In this document: positions 27,090 through 36,564 of the stretch, piece by piece
Layout of the letters: every line of letters starts with the position of its first letter
Position numbering within the stretch: the first letter of the stretch is position 1
Assembly (NCBI RefSeq): GCF_005938645.2
Contig: NZ_CP042171.1
Span: 5,084,001-5,148,000 of the forward strand
Source: Pedobacter sp. KBS0701
GTDB taxonomy: Bacteria; Bacteroidota; Bacteroidia; Sphingobacteriales; Sphingobacteriaceae
Direction of reading: 5' to 3'
DNA: 64,000 nt
Notes under the pieces: model-generated
The model's input: only the letters and a program-made list of their open reading frames with translations
What the model was told of the DNA's origin: nothing
The model's database searches: none
Program-made: the position numbers and the translations under genes

Positions 27090-27815
27090 ATGAAGATTTT
27101 ATTAAGCGCCATTTTATTTTCTTTCTTAACTTCGGGCTGTACAAAACGAGCACCCATGATTAACGAGCCAGCAATCAATCAAGCTACAAATCCATCAAAC
27201 GGAACAGGAAATTTCACTTATTTAGCCCTTGGCGATTCCTATACGATTGGTGAAGCCGTTAAACAAACAGAATCTTTTCCCTATCAACTTCAAAGTCTAT
27301 TAAAGAATCAAAACATCAACGTCGCCAATCCTAAAATTATTGCCACTACGGGCTGGACTACAGACGAGCTCCAGGCAGCCATTAAAAAGGAAAACTTAAC
27401 CGGCACTTATAGCTTTGTTACGCTTTTGATTGGTGTAAACAATCAATACCGTGGTTATCCGATCAGCACATACAAAAAAGAGTTCGCAGAATTGTTACAA
27501 ACGGCAATTGCTTTTGCGGGTGGCAATAAGAGCAAAGTTTTTGTGGTATCTATCCCCGATTGGGGCGTTACCCCTTTTGGTAAAAACTCAGGAAAAAGTC
27601 CGCAAACTATAGCAAGTGAAATTGATAGTTTTAACGGGGCAAACCAGGAAATCACACTTGCAGCAGGTGTAACCTATACGAATATCACGCCTGCATCCAG
27701 AAATGCAGCAACAGATTCTTCTTTAGTGGCAAGCGATGGACTTCACCCAAGCGGCAAAATGTATACCGAATGGGCAACTGCTTTACTAACAAAAGTCACT
27801 GTTGTGTTGAAATAA
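27090..27815 (+). CDS. SGNH/GDSL-type esterase, predicted lipoprotein
   Basis: 241 residues. MKILLSAILFSFLTSGC is a lipoprotein signal with the lipid-modified Cys at 17. SGNH blocks are LALGDSYTIGEA (Ser nucleophile), TTGWTTDEL (Gly), LLIGVNNQYRGY (Asn) and DGLHPSGKMY (Asp/His). It is an exported lysophospholipase- or carbohydrate-esterase-like enzyme of unknown substrate. It is 45 bp downstream of lipB and may share its transcript. Confidence 0.88.
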   Translation: MKILLSAILFSFLTSGCTKRAPMINEPAINQATNPSNGTGNFTYLALGDSYTIGEAVKQTESFPYQLQSLLKNQNINVANPKIIATTGWTTDELQAAIKKENLTGTYSFVTLLIGVNNQYRGYPISTYKKEFAELLQTAIAFAGGNKSKVFVVSIPDWGVTPFGKNSGKSPQTIASEIDSFNGANQEITLAAGVTYTNITPASRNAATDSSLVASDGLHPSGKMYTEWATALLTKVTVVLK

Positions 27816-27903
27816 TTTAACTTCTTATTTATTCTGTTTTTGAATTAAAAAAATTACTTTAGTTCAACAATTTAAATTAATCACCTTTAAAAACAGTAAA
27901 ATT

Positions 27904-28401
27904 ATGAATGAGTACGAAGGAGGCGGATTAGCCGCAGGTATTGGTGTAGTGGGCGGAATTATTTATTTGGCAATAATTGTATTGCTGATTGCCGGCATGT
28001 GGAAAACGTTCGAAAAAGCCGGCAAGCCAGGCTGGGCAGCTCTTATCCCTATTTACAATACCATTGTTTTAATTGAAATTATTGGCAAACCAATGATCTG
28101 GGTTTTATGGTTACTCATCCCTTGCGTAAACTTTGTATTCGGAATCTGGGCATTAAACTTACTAAGCAAAAGCTTTGGCAAAACAGAAGGTTTTACCGTT
28201 GGTATGATCATATTCCCGTATGTTTTCTTGCCAATCCTTGGCTTTGGTCCGGCAAAATACCTGGGTCCATCGGCTGCAGAAGCACAAAATGGAGGTTTTG
28301 GAAACAACCCTTTCAACAACCCAAATAATCCTTTTAACAGCCCTAACAACCCTTTTAACAAACCGTCTGGTCCAAATGATACTCCTCCACCAGTAGTATA
28401 A
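27904..28401 (+). CDS. DUF5684-like small membrane protein with NPF-rich tail
   Basis: 165 residues. Three or four TM helices enclose WAALIPIYNTIVLIEIIGKP, the hallmark of the DUF5684 group. After about residue 125 there is a low-complexity tail made of repeated NNPFN units and prolines. Function is unknown. It is followed by the DUF2752 gene after 6 bp. Confidence 0.75.
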   Translation: MNEYEGGGLAAGIGVVGGIIYLAIIVLLIAGMWKTFEKAGKPGWAALIPIYNTIVLIEIIGKPMIWVLWLLIPCVNFVFGIWALNLLSKSFGKTEGFTVGMIIFPYVFLPILGFGPAKYLGPSAAEAQNGGFGNNPFNNPNNPFNSPNNPFNKPSGPNDTPPPVV

Positions 28402-28407
28402 TTCAGA

Positions 28408-28734
28408 ATGTTTATCTTATTTATATTTTGCAGCTCAATCAACCTGGTTGATTGGCTGCAAAATCATTTAATCTCCTGCCCCTTTAAAGCATTAACAGGT
28501 ATCGATTGCCCTGGTTGTGGCTTTCAAAGATCTTTTATTGCACTAGTGCAGGGCGATTTATCAAAAAGCTGGTCGCTTTATCCACCTACCATTCCATTAT
28601 TGTTACTCTTTATTGCTGTAGGTCTCTTTTATAAATTCCAGATAAATCAGCGCCACCTCCTGTCTAAAATATTGATTATTGCAGTTGGTAATTTTGTGAT
28701 GGTTTCTTATCTGTACAGAGTCTTTATCCGTTAA
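28408..28734 (+). CDS. DUF2752 membrane protein
   Basis: 108 residues with two or three hydrophobic segments and the diagnostic ALTGIDCPGCGFQRSF near the N-terminus. The paired cysteines are invariant in the family; function is unknown. Its stop overlaps the convergent RDD gene by 4 bp. Co-directional and nearly contiguous with the DUF5684 gene, so the pair is likely an operon. Confidence 0.85.
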   Translation: MFILFIFCSSINLVDWLQNHLISCPFKALTGIDCPGCGFQRSFIALVQGDLSKSWSLYPPTIPLLLLFIAVGLFYKFQINQRHLLSKILIIAVGNFVMVSYLYRVFIR

Positions 28735-29474
28735 ACACTCATATTAGCTGTAAGGTGATTATAATCCTTTAATACAGTTTCTAAAAACTGCAACTCGTTC
28801 ATCCCGCTCGGGATAGTGACAACAATATGTTCTTTGGTTTTAGCTGCCATGGAATAAATCAGTTCAGCATTTCCGGTCTGGTAATACCCTGTTAAAACTT
28901 CATGGATCAGTTCTACATCCCGATCGTTTAAATGTAATACCTCTTTAAACTTTGGCTCGTATTCTTCAGGCAGTTTAAAGCTAAAAGCTACATTGGTAAA
29001 CTCGGTACGTGGTTTGGTTTTAATCAATGTGGTTTTAGCCAGTATATCGCCCAAACGCTGGTGGTTTTTAGTTACCGCTACAGATACCAATGCCACTACG
29101 CCCCATCCAAATGGGAAGCCAAAATCGATCATCCTGAACAGCCATCTAAAAATATATTGACTGAAAGTTGGCTGGGTGCCATCTATACTGATTACTTTTA
29201 TTTTTAAAGCCTTTTTACCCAGCGTTTGCCCATCCATAGTGATCTCGCAAACCAGGTCGTAAAAAGCAAATATTGCGATAAAAACAAAAAGGACAATCAT
29301 GCCTGCACTTCCTGATATGCCTACTGAAACTGCCCCCATCACCACAAGGGTAATTACAGCAATCACCACAAATCCGGCCAGGTCAATGCACCTTGCAGCA
29401 ATACGCTCTCCAAGTCCGGCAATTTCATAATCAATATCAATATTTTGAGCAGTGCTAATTCTGATGCTATCCAT
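28731..29474 (-). CDS. RDD-family membrane protein
   Basis: 247 residues. The N-terminal part (about 20-155) holds the RDD domain with IAARCIDLAGFVVIAV, TLGKKALKIKVI and LFRMIDFGFPFG. The C-terminal 90 residues are hydrophilic and unique. It is transcribed divergently from the SpoIIM-MoxR-DUF58 cluster, a pairing seen in other bacteria, so it may belong to the same envelope system. A TATGTTTG element at 29479-29486 lies only 5 nt before the ATG, which would make the mRNA leaderless if used. Confidence 0.85.
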   Translation of the reverse strand: MDSIRISTAQNIDIDYEIAGLGERIAARCIDLAGFVVIAVITLVVMGAVSVGISGSAGMIVLFVFIAIFAFYDLVCEITMDGQTLGKKALKIKVISIDGTQPTFSQYIFRWLFRMIDFGFPFGWGVVALVSVAVTKNHQRLGDILAKTTLIKTKPRTEFTNVAFSFKLPEEYEPKFKEVLHLNDRDVELIHEVLTGYYQTGNAELIYSMAAKTKEHIVVTIPSGMNELQFLETVLKDYNHLTANMSV

Positions 29475-29575
29475 ATTCCAAACATAATTTTTTTTAAAGA
29501 TAGTTGGGGTATATCAACCTGTAATTTTTACAACTAAAGTTTTCTTATATATTAAGTTCAGATCAAACATCTGTG

Positions 29576-29583
29576 TATATTTG
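29576..29583 (+). promoter_or_regulatory. Predicted -7 element (TATATTTG) of the SpoIIM-DUF58 cluster
   Basis: Perfect TAnnTTTG about 78 bp before the first ATG. No convincing TTTG was seen at the -33 spacing. Confidence 0.45.
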
Positions 29584-29661
29584 TTTAGCAAGAAGATCAA
29601 TAGTGGTTTTATTTACATAAAAAATTAACTATTTTAACGCCAGATTTGGTAACGCCTTTAA

Positions 29662-30615
29662 ATGAGAGAAGCATTATTTGTTAAACAGAATTCGGAGAAA
29701 TGGCAGCATTATGATTCCATGCAACAAGCCAATCCCGATGAAGTAGCCAATCAGTTTATCGAGATCACCAACGATCTAGCTTACTCAAAAACTTTTTATC
29801 CCAACTCGAAAACTACCGCTTATTTAAATGGCTTAGCGGCTAAACTGCACCAATCGGTTTATAAAAACAAAAAAGAGAAATCGAACCGTTTTATCCATTT
29901 CTGGAAAACCGAACTGCCTTCAATATTTTTTCAGCACCGGAAACAGATATTGTATGCATTGTTTTTCTTTCTGGTTTCCTGCTCCATCGGTGCCTTATCA
30001 GCCAAGTATGACGATACTTTTGTTCGTTTGATTATGGGCGATGGTTATGTAAACATGACCAATGAAAACATTGCCAAAGGCGATCCGTTTGGGGTATATA
30101 AACAGGATAATGAATTTATGATGTTTTTGCAGATAGGCTCCAACAACATTTTCGTTGCCTTATATACTTTTGTTTTGGGTATCTTATTTTCATTTGGTTC
30201 CATTGTTTCATTATTCAGAAATGGAATTATGCTCGGTTCCTTCCAATATTTCTTTTTTAGCAAAGGCCTGGGCTTTCAATCTGTTCTGGTGATCTGGATC
30301 CATGGCACGCTCGAAATTTCTGCCATTGTACTCGCTGGCGCCGCAGGCTTAATTTTAGGCAATAGCTTTTTATTCCCCAAAACATACACCCGTATGGCAT
30401 CCATACAAAAAGGGGCAAAAGACGGGTTAAAAATTGTAATCGGCCTGATCCCGATTTTTATTGTCGCTGCTTTTTTCGAAAGTTTTGTTACCCGTCATAC
30501 CCAAATGCCGTTAGCACTAAGCCTATTGATATTATTATCGTCAGCAGCCTTTATGATATGGTATGTATTTATTTATCCCATTAAAATTCAACGTAAACAA
30601 GTCACACTAAACTAA
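29662..30615 (+). CDS. SpoIIM/DUF95-family membrane protein
   Basis: 317 residues: a soluble N-terminal region of about 85 residues, then five or so TM helices typical of the stage II sporulation protein M family (FVALYTFVLGILFSFG, FQSVLVIWIHGTLEISAIVL). The organism is not expected to sporulate. In non-sporulators this family appears with MoxR/DUF58/RDD genes, as here. It is first gene of a cluster of six. The next ATG is 1 bp after its stop. Confidence 0.85.
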   Translation: MREALFVKQNSEKWQHYDSMQQANPDEVANQFIEITNDLAYSKTFYPNSKTTAYLNGLAAKLHQSVYKNKKEKSNRFIHFWKTELPSIFFQHRKQILYALFFFLVSCSIGALSAKYDDTFVRLIMGDGYVNMTNENIAKGDPFGVYKQDNEFMMFLQIGSNNIFVALYTFVLGILFSFGSIVSLFRNGIMLGSFQYFFFSKGLGFQSVLVIWIHGTLEISAIVLAGAAGLILGNSFLFPKTYTRMASIQKGAKDGLKIVIGLIPIFIVAAFFESFVTRHTQMPLALSLLILLSSAAFMIWYVFIYPIKIQRKQVTLN

Positions 30616-30616
30616 C

Positions 30617-31501
30617 ATGATCGGGAAATTAGAATTTAGAAAAAAAAGAGATTTCGGACAGGTGATAAACGATACGTTTACCTTTATGCGGCAAAACTTT
30701 AAACCGCTGATTAAGGTATATTTTACGTTTTGCGGTTTGTTTGTATTGGCCAGTATGTTAACCATGCTTTTACAACAATATAAAATGGTTAATATTTTCA
30801 ATACCATTGGTGTTGAAGGGAACACAAACAAGTTTGGCTTTTCATCGATTTATACTGTCGAGTATTTTTTATCTATTTTATTTTCGCTGGCCAGTTATGC
30901 CAGTATGAGCGTAGCCATACTTTCTTATATCGCCGTTTACGTTAAAAAGGGCAATGAAACGCCCACTATTGACGAGGTTTGGGGTTATTTTAAATACTAT
31001 TTTTTCAGGATTTTTGGCAGTTCACTTTTATTGATCCTGATGCTTATTATATCTTTCTTCTTCTGTGTGGTACCGTTCTTTTGGCTATTCCCGTATGTAG
31101 CCATGATCTTTCCAATCATGGTCATCGAAAATGGTTCGCTGGGTTATTCCTTCACCAGAAGTTTCGCTGTAATTAAAGATAATTTCTGGGTTACTTTTGG
31201 AACGCTCATTGTGGTATGGATTATTGTATATGCCTGCATGAGTATGGTGGTTTTACCTACCACTTTATTTAACATGATCGGTATGTTTACGCATAAAACA
31301 CCTCGAATGTCCTTAACGTTAACCATGATCACCACCGTTTTACAATCCATCTGCCAGGTTTTTACCATTATACCAATCATCACTATTTCGCTTACCTATT
31401 TCAGTTTGGTTGAACAGAAAGAAAACCCCGGACTAATGGAACGCATTTCTAATTTTGGCAATACCGAAAAACCTATTGATACCAGACCTGAAGAATATTA
31501 A
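30617..31501 (+). CDS. Multi-pass membrane protein of unknown function
   Basis: 294 residues with six predicted TM helices and a cytoplasmic start KRDFGQVINDTFTFMRQNFK. The pattern resembles DUF4013- or glycerophosphodiesterase-type integral proteins, but I recognise no named family with confidence. Spacing of 1 bp on both sides ties it to the SpoIIM and DUF4129 genes. Confidence 0.75.
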   Translation: MIGKLEFRKKRDFGQVINDTFTFMRQNFKPLIKVYFTFCGLFVLASMLTMLLQQYKMVNIFNTIGVEGNTNKFGFSSIYTVEYFLSILFSLASYASMSVAILSYIAVYVKKGNETPTIDEVWGYFKYYFFRIFGSSLLLILMLIISFFFCVVPFFWLFPYVAMIFPIMVIENGSLGYSFTRSFAVIKDNFWVTFGTLIVVWIIVYACMSMVVLPTTLFNMIGMFTHKTPRMSLTLTMITTVLQSICQVFTIIPIITISLTYFSLVEQKENPGLMERISNFGNTEKPIDTRPEEY

Positions 31502-31502
31502 A

Positions 31503-32231
31503 ATGCAGCGTGTTTTTATCCGATATCTTCTCGTTTGCCTCTTGTTTTTTATTCCGGTAATCAGCTATGCACAAGCTGTTAAACCGAAACCTATTGTTAA
31601 GGAAATCAGGATTGATAGTGCTAAAATTACCCCATCAAAATTTGATAAAGATTCTATCAGCAGCTACAAAGAGCAGAAAGAATTTCAATATGATGAAATC
31701 GGCCAGCAGCAGTTGTCGTGGTGGGATAAATTCTGGATGTGGTTTTGGGGTTTAATCGGCTCATTGATTCAAGGGGCAACCTCTAATTTAATTTCGAGGT
31801 ATATTTTTATCGGACTGGGGGTAGCGCTTATCCTGTATATCGTGATCAAAACCATCGGGGCTGAAAACATATTCAGGAAAAAATCAAAAGAAACCATTCT
31901 TCCTTATGATGTGATAACCGAAAACATCCATGAGATTGACTACGAACAGGAGCTGCAAAGATTGGTTGCCGAAAGAAAATTCCGCCTGGCGGTTAGGCTT
32001 TTATATTTGAGGGCGCTAAAAAAATTAAGCGATGCCGAAATCATCAATTGGCAGCCAGATAAAACCAATTACAATTATTTAATGGAAATCGATAAACCTG
32101 AACTCAGAAATGATTTCAGTAAACTTACCCTACAGTTCGATTACATCTGGTACGGCGATTTCCCTATCGATGAGGTGAAATTTGAACCCATTAACCAATC
32201 GTTTAACCAGTTTAACAGCCAGATTAAATGA
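31503..32231 (+). CDS. DUF4129-domain protein
   Basis: From ATG 31503, 242 residues with a signal peptide (MQRVFIRYLLVCLLFF to AQA). The open frame extends 16 codons further upstream, but the signal peptide and the preceding stop favour this start. A TM segment at about 90-115 precedes a cytoplasmic DUF4129 domain (FRLAVRLLYLRALKKLSD, DKTNYNYL). The family is linked to MoxR clusters and to transglutaminase-like envelope proteins. Its stop overlaps the next start as ATGA. Confidence 0.83.
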   Translation: MQRVFIRYLLVCLLFFIPVISYAQAVKPKPIVKEIRIDSAKITPSKFDKDSISSYKEQKEFQYDEIGQQQLSWWDKFWMWFWGLIGSLIQGATSNLISRYIFIGLGVALILYIVIKTIGAENIFRKKSKETILPYDVITENIHEIDYEQELQRLVAERKFRLAVRLLYLRALKKLSDAEIINWQPDKTNYNYLMEIDKPELRNDFSKLTLQFDYIWYGDFPIDEVKFEPINQSFNQFNSQIK

Positions 32232-33418
32232 AAGGTTATAAAATATATCTGATTATTGGTTCTATCCTGATCCTCCTTTATTTAGTTGCCCAATACAATA
32301 AACCTACACCAACAAACTGGGCACCAACTTATGCCATTAAGGATAAAATTCCGTATGGAACTTACATTTTGTACCACCGGATAAAGGATATTTTACCAAA
32401 CGCAACTATTCAGCAGTCTAAAAGTGCCATTTATAATACTTTAAAAGCCAAAAAATTTAACAAAACAGCGTATTTGATCGTTGCCCAAAAGGCAGAGATC
32501 ATCAAAACGGATCTCGATCAGCTGATTAAATACATGCAGAACGGTAATGATGTTTTTATTGCCACTTACGATCTGGGAAAAGTAGAAAAAAACCTTAAAT
32601 TACAAGCGGTAAGTACCATGTCTGCTGAAGGCAGCACGCTGAATTTTACCAACCCAAACTTAAAAACTGATGCGAACTATGGTTTCAACAGGGGTATAGG
32701 CAGTCAGTATTATAATAAACTTGACACCAGTAAGGCGACTATACTCGGTGTAAATGGAAACGGAAAACCTAACTTCATCCGTTACAGTTACGGGAAAGGA
32801 AATCTATACCTGATTGCAGAGCCCGGGTTTTATACAAATTTTAACCTATTGGATAAATATGGGGCCGAATACGCAGCTAAAACCCTGAGTTACCTTCAGG
32901 GAAATACCCAGATAATTTTTGATGAATATTTTGCCGGACAGGAAAACACCGCAACTGATATGCTCAGGGTATTTTTTAAACACCCCGAACTTAAATATGC
33001 TTATTACCTGAGCATTTTCAGTTTGATTATTTTTGTATTCTACGATATCAAACGCAGGCAACGAATTATTCCCATTGCCGATCCTCTTACCAATTCTTCA
33101 CTGGCTTTTGTTAATGTGGTTGGCAGTGTTTACTACAATGAGCGGAACAATCTCGACTTAGCCTTAAAAAAAATCAACTACTTTATGGAACACCTGCGGA
33201 GCAGGTATTACCTTAAAACCAATGATATTGACAGCAAATTTGTCCAGTTATTAATGGAAAAAACAGGCATTAACGAAGCCTTAGCCAAAACATTAACCCG
33301 ATATTTTATCGAAATGCCTGAAATGGGCGACCTGAGCGATACCCAATTGATCAATTTAAACGAAAGCATAGAACAGTTTTATAAAATTACGCAAAGCAAT
33401 GGAACAAGAACAGTTTAA
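32228..33418 (+). CDS. DUF4350-domain membrane protein
   Basis: 396 residues: an N-terminal TM helix (about 4-20), an extracytoplasmic DUF4350 Rossmann-like domain (about 30-250; YSYGKGNLYLIAEPGFYTNF, DEYFAG), a second TM around 265-285 and a cytoplasmic helical C-terminus. It overlaps DUF4129 by 4 bp and MoxR by 20 bp. The GH105 protein at 10157-12088 carries a related C-terminal domain, the only other one in the window. Confidence 0.83.
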   Translation: MKGYKIYLIIGSILILLYLVAQYNKPTPTNWAPTYAIKDKIPYGTYILYHRIKDILPNATIQQSKSAIYNTLKAKKFNKTAYLIVAQKAEIIKTDLDQLIKYMQNGNDVFIATYDLGKVEKNLKLQAVSTMSAEGSTLNFTNPNLKTDANYGFNRGIGSQYYNKLDTSKATILGVNGNGKPNFIRYSYGKGNLYLIAEPGFYTNFNLLDKYGAEYAAKTLSYLQGNTQIIFDEYFAGQENTATDMLRVFFKHPELKYAYYLSIFSLIIFVFYDIKRRQRIIPIADPLTNSSLAFVNVVGSVYYNERNNLDLALKKINYFMEHLRSRYYLKTNDIDSKFVQLLMEKTGINEALAKTLTRYFIEMPEMGDLSDTQLINLNESIEQFYKITQSNGTRTV

Positions 33419-34376
33419 CCCACGTACCGATTTAAGTGCATTAAATGCAGCTGTAAATCAGATTAGAACCGTACTTGGAAATATCATAGTAGGCCAAAAA
33501 CAGGTGATCGATTTTTTAATTGTTGGTTTACTTGCCGATGGACATATCTTAATTGAAGGCGTTCCGGGTGTAGCAAAAACGTTAAGCGCCAAACTTCTTG
33601 CCAAATCAATCGATGCTCAATTTTCGAGGGTACAGTTTACGCCTGATCTAATGCCTTCGGATGTATTGGGAACACCGATTTTCAATACCAAAACAGGTGA
33701 TTTTGAATTCAGGAAAGGCCCGATTTTCGGTAATATTATTCTGGTTGACGAAATTAACCGCGCACCAGCTAAAACCCAATCTGCACTTTTCGAAGTGATG
33801 GAAGAACGCCAGGTAACCATCGATGGGCAAACTTATATCATGGATGAGCCTTTTATGGTATTGGCTACGCAGAACCCGATTGAGCAGGAAGGAACTTACC
33901 GTTTACCAGAAGCACAACTAGATCGTTTTCTTTTCAAAATTGAGGTCAAATACCCTTCATTGGAGGAAGAAACAGCAATTTTAACCGCACAACACACTTT
34001 GGTTAATAAAACACTATTAAACGAGGTAAAACCGGTATTATCCGTGCAACAGATACAAGAGGCCAGGGCCATTATCCGCAATTTATTTGTAGAACCGAAG
34101 TTATTGGAGTTTATTGCTAAAATCGTAACCGAAACCCGCAACAATTCCTCCCTTTATCTGGGTGCTTCGCCAAGGGCATCGTTAGCTATTGTTCACAGTG
34201 CAAAAGCTTTTGCCGCAATACAAGGCCGCGATTTTGTTACGCCAGATGATATCATTGCCGTTGCAAGCCCTGTATTGGCTCACAGGATATTATTATCTCC
34301 TGAAAAAGAAATGGAAGGCTTAACCACAACCGATATTGTAAACCAGATTATTAAAAAAATAGAAGTACCAAGGTAG
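33399..34376 (+). CDS. MoxR-family AAA+ ATPase
   Basis: 325 residues. Walker A GVPGVAKT (54-61), Walker B ILVDEIN (114-120), sensor 1 in ATQNPIEQEGTYRLPEAQLD and sensor 2 in GASPRASLAIVHSAKAF. MoxR ATPases act as chaperone-like motors for partner complexes. The DUF58 partner follows, and the overlapping DUF4350/DUF4129 membrane proteins are probable clients. Complete and of normal length. Confidence 0.95.
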   Translation: MEQEQFNPRTDLSALNAAVNQIRTVLGNIIVGQKQVIDFLIVGLLADGHILIEGVPGVAKTLSAKLLAKSIDAQFSRVQFTPDLMPSDVLGTPIFNTKTGDFEFRKGPIFGNIILVDEINRAPAKTQSALFEVMEERQVTIDGQTYIMDEPFMVLATQNPIEQEGTYRLPEAQLDRFLFKIEVKYPSLEEETAILTAQHTLVNKTLLNEVKPVLSVQQIQEARAIIRNLFVEPKLLEFIAKIVTETRNNSSLYLGASPRASLAIVHSAKAFAAIQGRDFVTPDDIIAVASPVLAHRILLSPEKEMEGLTTTDIVNQIIKKIEVPR

Positions 34377-34541
34377 GTCAGTTTGCAGTTGCCAGTTTAC
34401 AATTACCAATGAGCAAATTACAATTTTCAAATCTAGCACTCGGCTTAGCAATGTGGCAATCCAACAATTTAGCAATTACCATAATACAGTTAACCAGTTT
34501 AAACAATTAACCAATTAAACAAACTCTACAATTAAACAGTT
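34377..34541. repeat. Low-complexity AT-rich spacer between moxR and the DUF58 gene
   Basis: 165 bp of short, irregularly reiterated words (CAGTTTAC, CAATTTAG, CAATTA, TTAAACA). It is the only long gap in an otherwise overlapping six-gene cluster. No coding capacity or promoter consensus. Probably a degenerate microsatellite-like expansion. Confidence 0.55.
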
Positions 34542-35888
34542 TTGAAAAAATTCTTTCAGCAATATTATACCAATCTATTCCTAACCGATCGTTTATTTAC
34601 GGCCTTAGGGTTTTGTATTGTACTTTTTCTGCTGAAGTTCTTTTTTGCCTGGTTGGGCGATATCCCTGAAATTGCAACCGGAGCTGTATTCGTTCTGTTT
34701 TTTATTGATCTTTTTATCCTCTACCGGAATAGCAAAGGAGTTGAAGTCAAAAGATTTACTTCAAAGCGTTTGAGCAACGGCGATGAAAATCCGATCCAGA
34801 TTGAGATTAAAAACCATTACGGTTTTGGGGTAAATGCAAGGGTAATCGACGAAATCCCTTTTCAGTTTCAGATCCGTGATAAAGATTTTAGACTCCATTT
34901 AAAACCGGCAGAGATAAAGTCAATCCACTATAACCTGAGGCCAACCAAACGTGGTGAATATGATTTCGGATTTATCAGGACGTATATCAGTTCTCCATTG
35001 GGCTTGATCAGCCGGCGTTATAATTTCGATGGAGCGAAAGTTCTACCCGTTTATCCTTCATTTATCAATCTTGGTCAGTACGAATTAATGGCCGTTTCGC
35101 GCTATTTAACTGAGTTTGGGATCAAAAAAATCAGAAAGGTTGGGCAGAGCAGCGAATTCGACCAGATTAAAAACTATGTTGGGGGCGATGATATCCGTAC
35201 CATTAACTGGAAAGCCACCGCCAGAAAAGGTGGTTTGATGGTGAATACCTATACGGATGAGAAATCGCAGAATATTTATTGCATCATCGATAAATCGCGG
35301 GTAATGCGCATGCCTTTTGAAGGCTTAAGCCTGCTTGACTATGCCATCAATGCGAGTGTTGCGCTGGCTAAAGTAGCGATGCTTAAAGAAGATAAAGCAG
35401 GTTTAATTACCATATCCGAAACTATCGGTTCAATAGTGCCTGCTGACCGTAAAGCTTCGCAGTTGGGTAGCATTATGAACGTGCTTTACAAAGAAAAAAC
35501 CCGATACCTGGAAAGTAACTTAGAGGTGCTTTATTCTACTGTCCGTTCGGTAGTAAAACAACGCGGACTTTTGGTTTTCTTTACCAATTTCGAAAGTTTA
35601 TCGGCGCTCCAACGTCAGTTACCCTATTTAAAAAGAATCGCGAAGTACCACTTATTGGTAGTGGTGTTTTTCGAAAATACTGAACTCAAAGGCTTAAGCA
35701 CCGATCCGGCCAAAGATGTTGAAGGAATTTACCACAAAACCATTGCAGAGAAGTTTATCTATGAGAAAAAACTGATGGTTAAAGAATTGAACAAACATGG
35801 TATTCTGGCTATTCTTACCCCACCACAAAAGCTTACGGTTAATGTGATCAATCAGTACCTGGCACTGAAGGCACAGCAGAGGATCTAG
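34542..35888 (+). CDS. DUF58-domain protein
   Basis: 448 residues from a TTG start. The TTG is chosen because it directly opens the N-terminal KKFFQQYYTNLFLTDRLF segment; no ATG is nearby. Two TM helices (about 20-62) are followed by a beta domain and the DUF58 signature GQSSEFDQIKNYVGGDDIR with INWKATARKGGLMVN. A vWA-like Rossmann part comes after. DUF58 proteins are standard MoxR partners. A role in envelope maturation is inferred from context only. Confidence 0.9.
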   Translation: MKKFFQQYYTNLFLTDRLFTALGFCIVLFLLKFFFAWLGDIPEIATGAVFVLFFIDLFILYRNSKGVEVKRFTSKRLSNGDENPIQIEIKNHYGFGVNARVIDEIPFQFQIRDKDFRLHLKPAEIKSIHYNLRPTKRGEYDFGFIRTYISSPLGLISRRYNFDGAKVLPVYPSFINLGQYELMAVSRYLTEFGIKKIRKVGQSSEFDQIKNYVGGDDIRTINWKATARKGGLMVNTYTDEKSQNIYCIIDKSRVMRMPFEGLSLLDYAINASVALAKVAMLKEDKAGLITISETIGSIVPADRKASQLGSIMNVLYKEKTRYLESNLEVLYSTVRSVVKQRGLLVFFTNFESLSALQRQLPYLKRIAKYHLLVVVFFENTELKGLSTDPAKDVEGIYHKTIAEKFIYEKKLMVKELNKHGILAILTPPQKLTVNVINQYLALKAQQRI

Positions 35889-36069
35889 TTTGGATCCTTG
35901 AGCCCTTAATCTGTAGTCCAAATCGACAACCGCAAAGAGTCCTGGGTCCAAAAACTGCAAATATTGCTTAAAAAATCAGACTAATCAATATCTTCAGTCT
36001 GCGTCCCACCAATGCAATTACTTATAGATATAAATATTTGAAAATCAAATCATTAAACCTATACCAAAT

Positions 36070-36564
36070 TTAAAACTTATACTCCATTATATAATCGTCC
36101 ATAAAGTAGCCCTCACCTATATCAAGCTTTACCGATTCTTTAATGGTAAAACCCCCTTTCAGGTAAAAGTCTTTGGCTTTATTATGCTTGTTCACATTCA
36201 ATTGCAAAGCGCTTCCTCCTGCATCTTTTACCTGGTTAAAAACCTCATTAATTAAGATTTTTCCAACACCTTTACCATGTGCAGATGGCAGCACATAAAG
36301 CTTGTGCAATTTGTAAATACGCGCATCATGTCCAATAATAGAATATCCTGCAAACCCGAACTGATTTTCTCCTTCCTCTGCAATGAGGAAGATATGCCCT
36401 TCCATAAATTGTTTCAGTAGCTCACCTTTGTTATACATTTTATCCAACATATAATCGATCTGCGGCTGCCCGATAATATCCAGGTAGGCCGATGGCCAGG
36501 TTGCCGCAGCAATGTCCCTGATGATTTCTATATCATCTTCTTTTGCTTTTCTGAGCGTAATCAT
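36070..36564 (-). CDS. GNAT-family N-acetyltransferase
   Basis: 164 residues with the acetyl-CoA binding stretch LYVLPSAHGKGVGKILINEV (Q/RxxGxG/A-type motif A) and a motif B region LNVNKHNKAKDFYLKGGF. The substrate is unknown. Its start overlaps the stop of the thiamine-pyrophosphokinase-like gene by 4 bp (ATGA), so it is the last gene of that transcript. Confidence 0.9.
   Translation of the reverse strand: MITLRKAKEDDIEIIRDIAAATWPSAYLDIIGQPQIDYMLDKMYNKGELLKQFMEGHIFLIAEEGENQFGFAGYSIIGHDARIYKLHKLYVLPSAHGKGVGKILINEVFNQVKDAGGSALQLNVNKHNKAKDFYLKGGFTIKESVKLDIGEGYFMDDYIMEYKF

Noticed and set aside
29662..30615. Evidence of sporulation from a SpoIIM homologue
   Set aside because: The family is widespread in non-sporulators in MoxR clusters, and no other sporulation gene is present.
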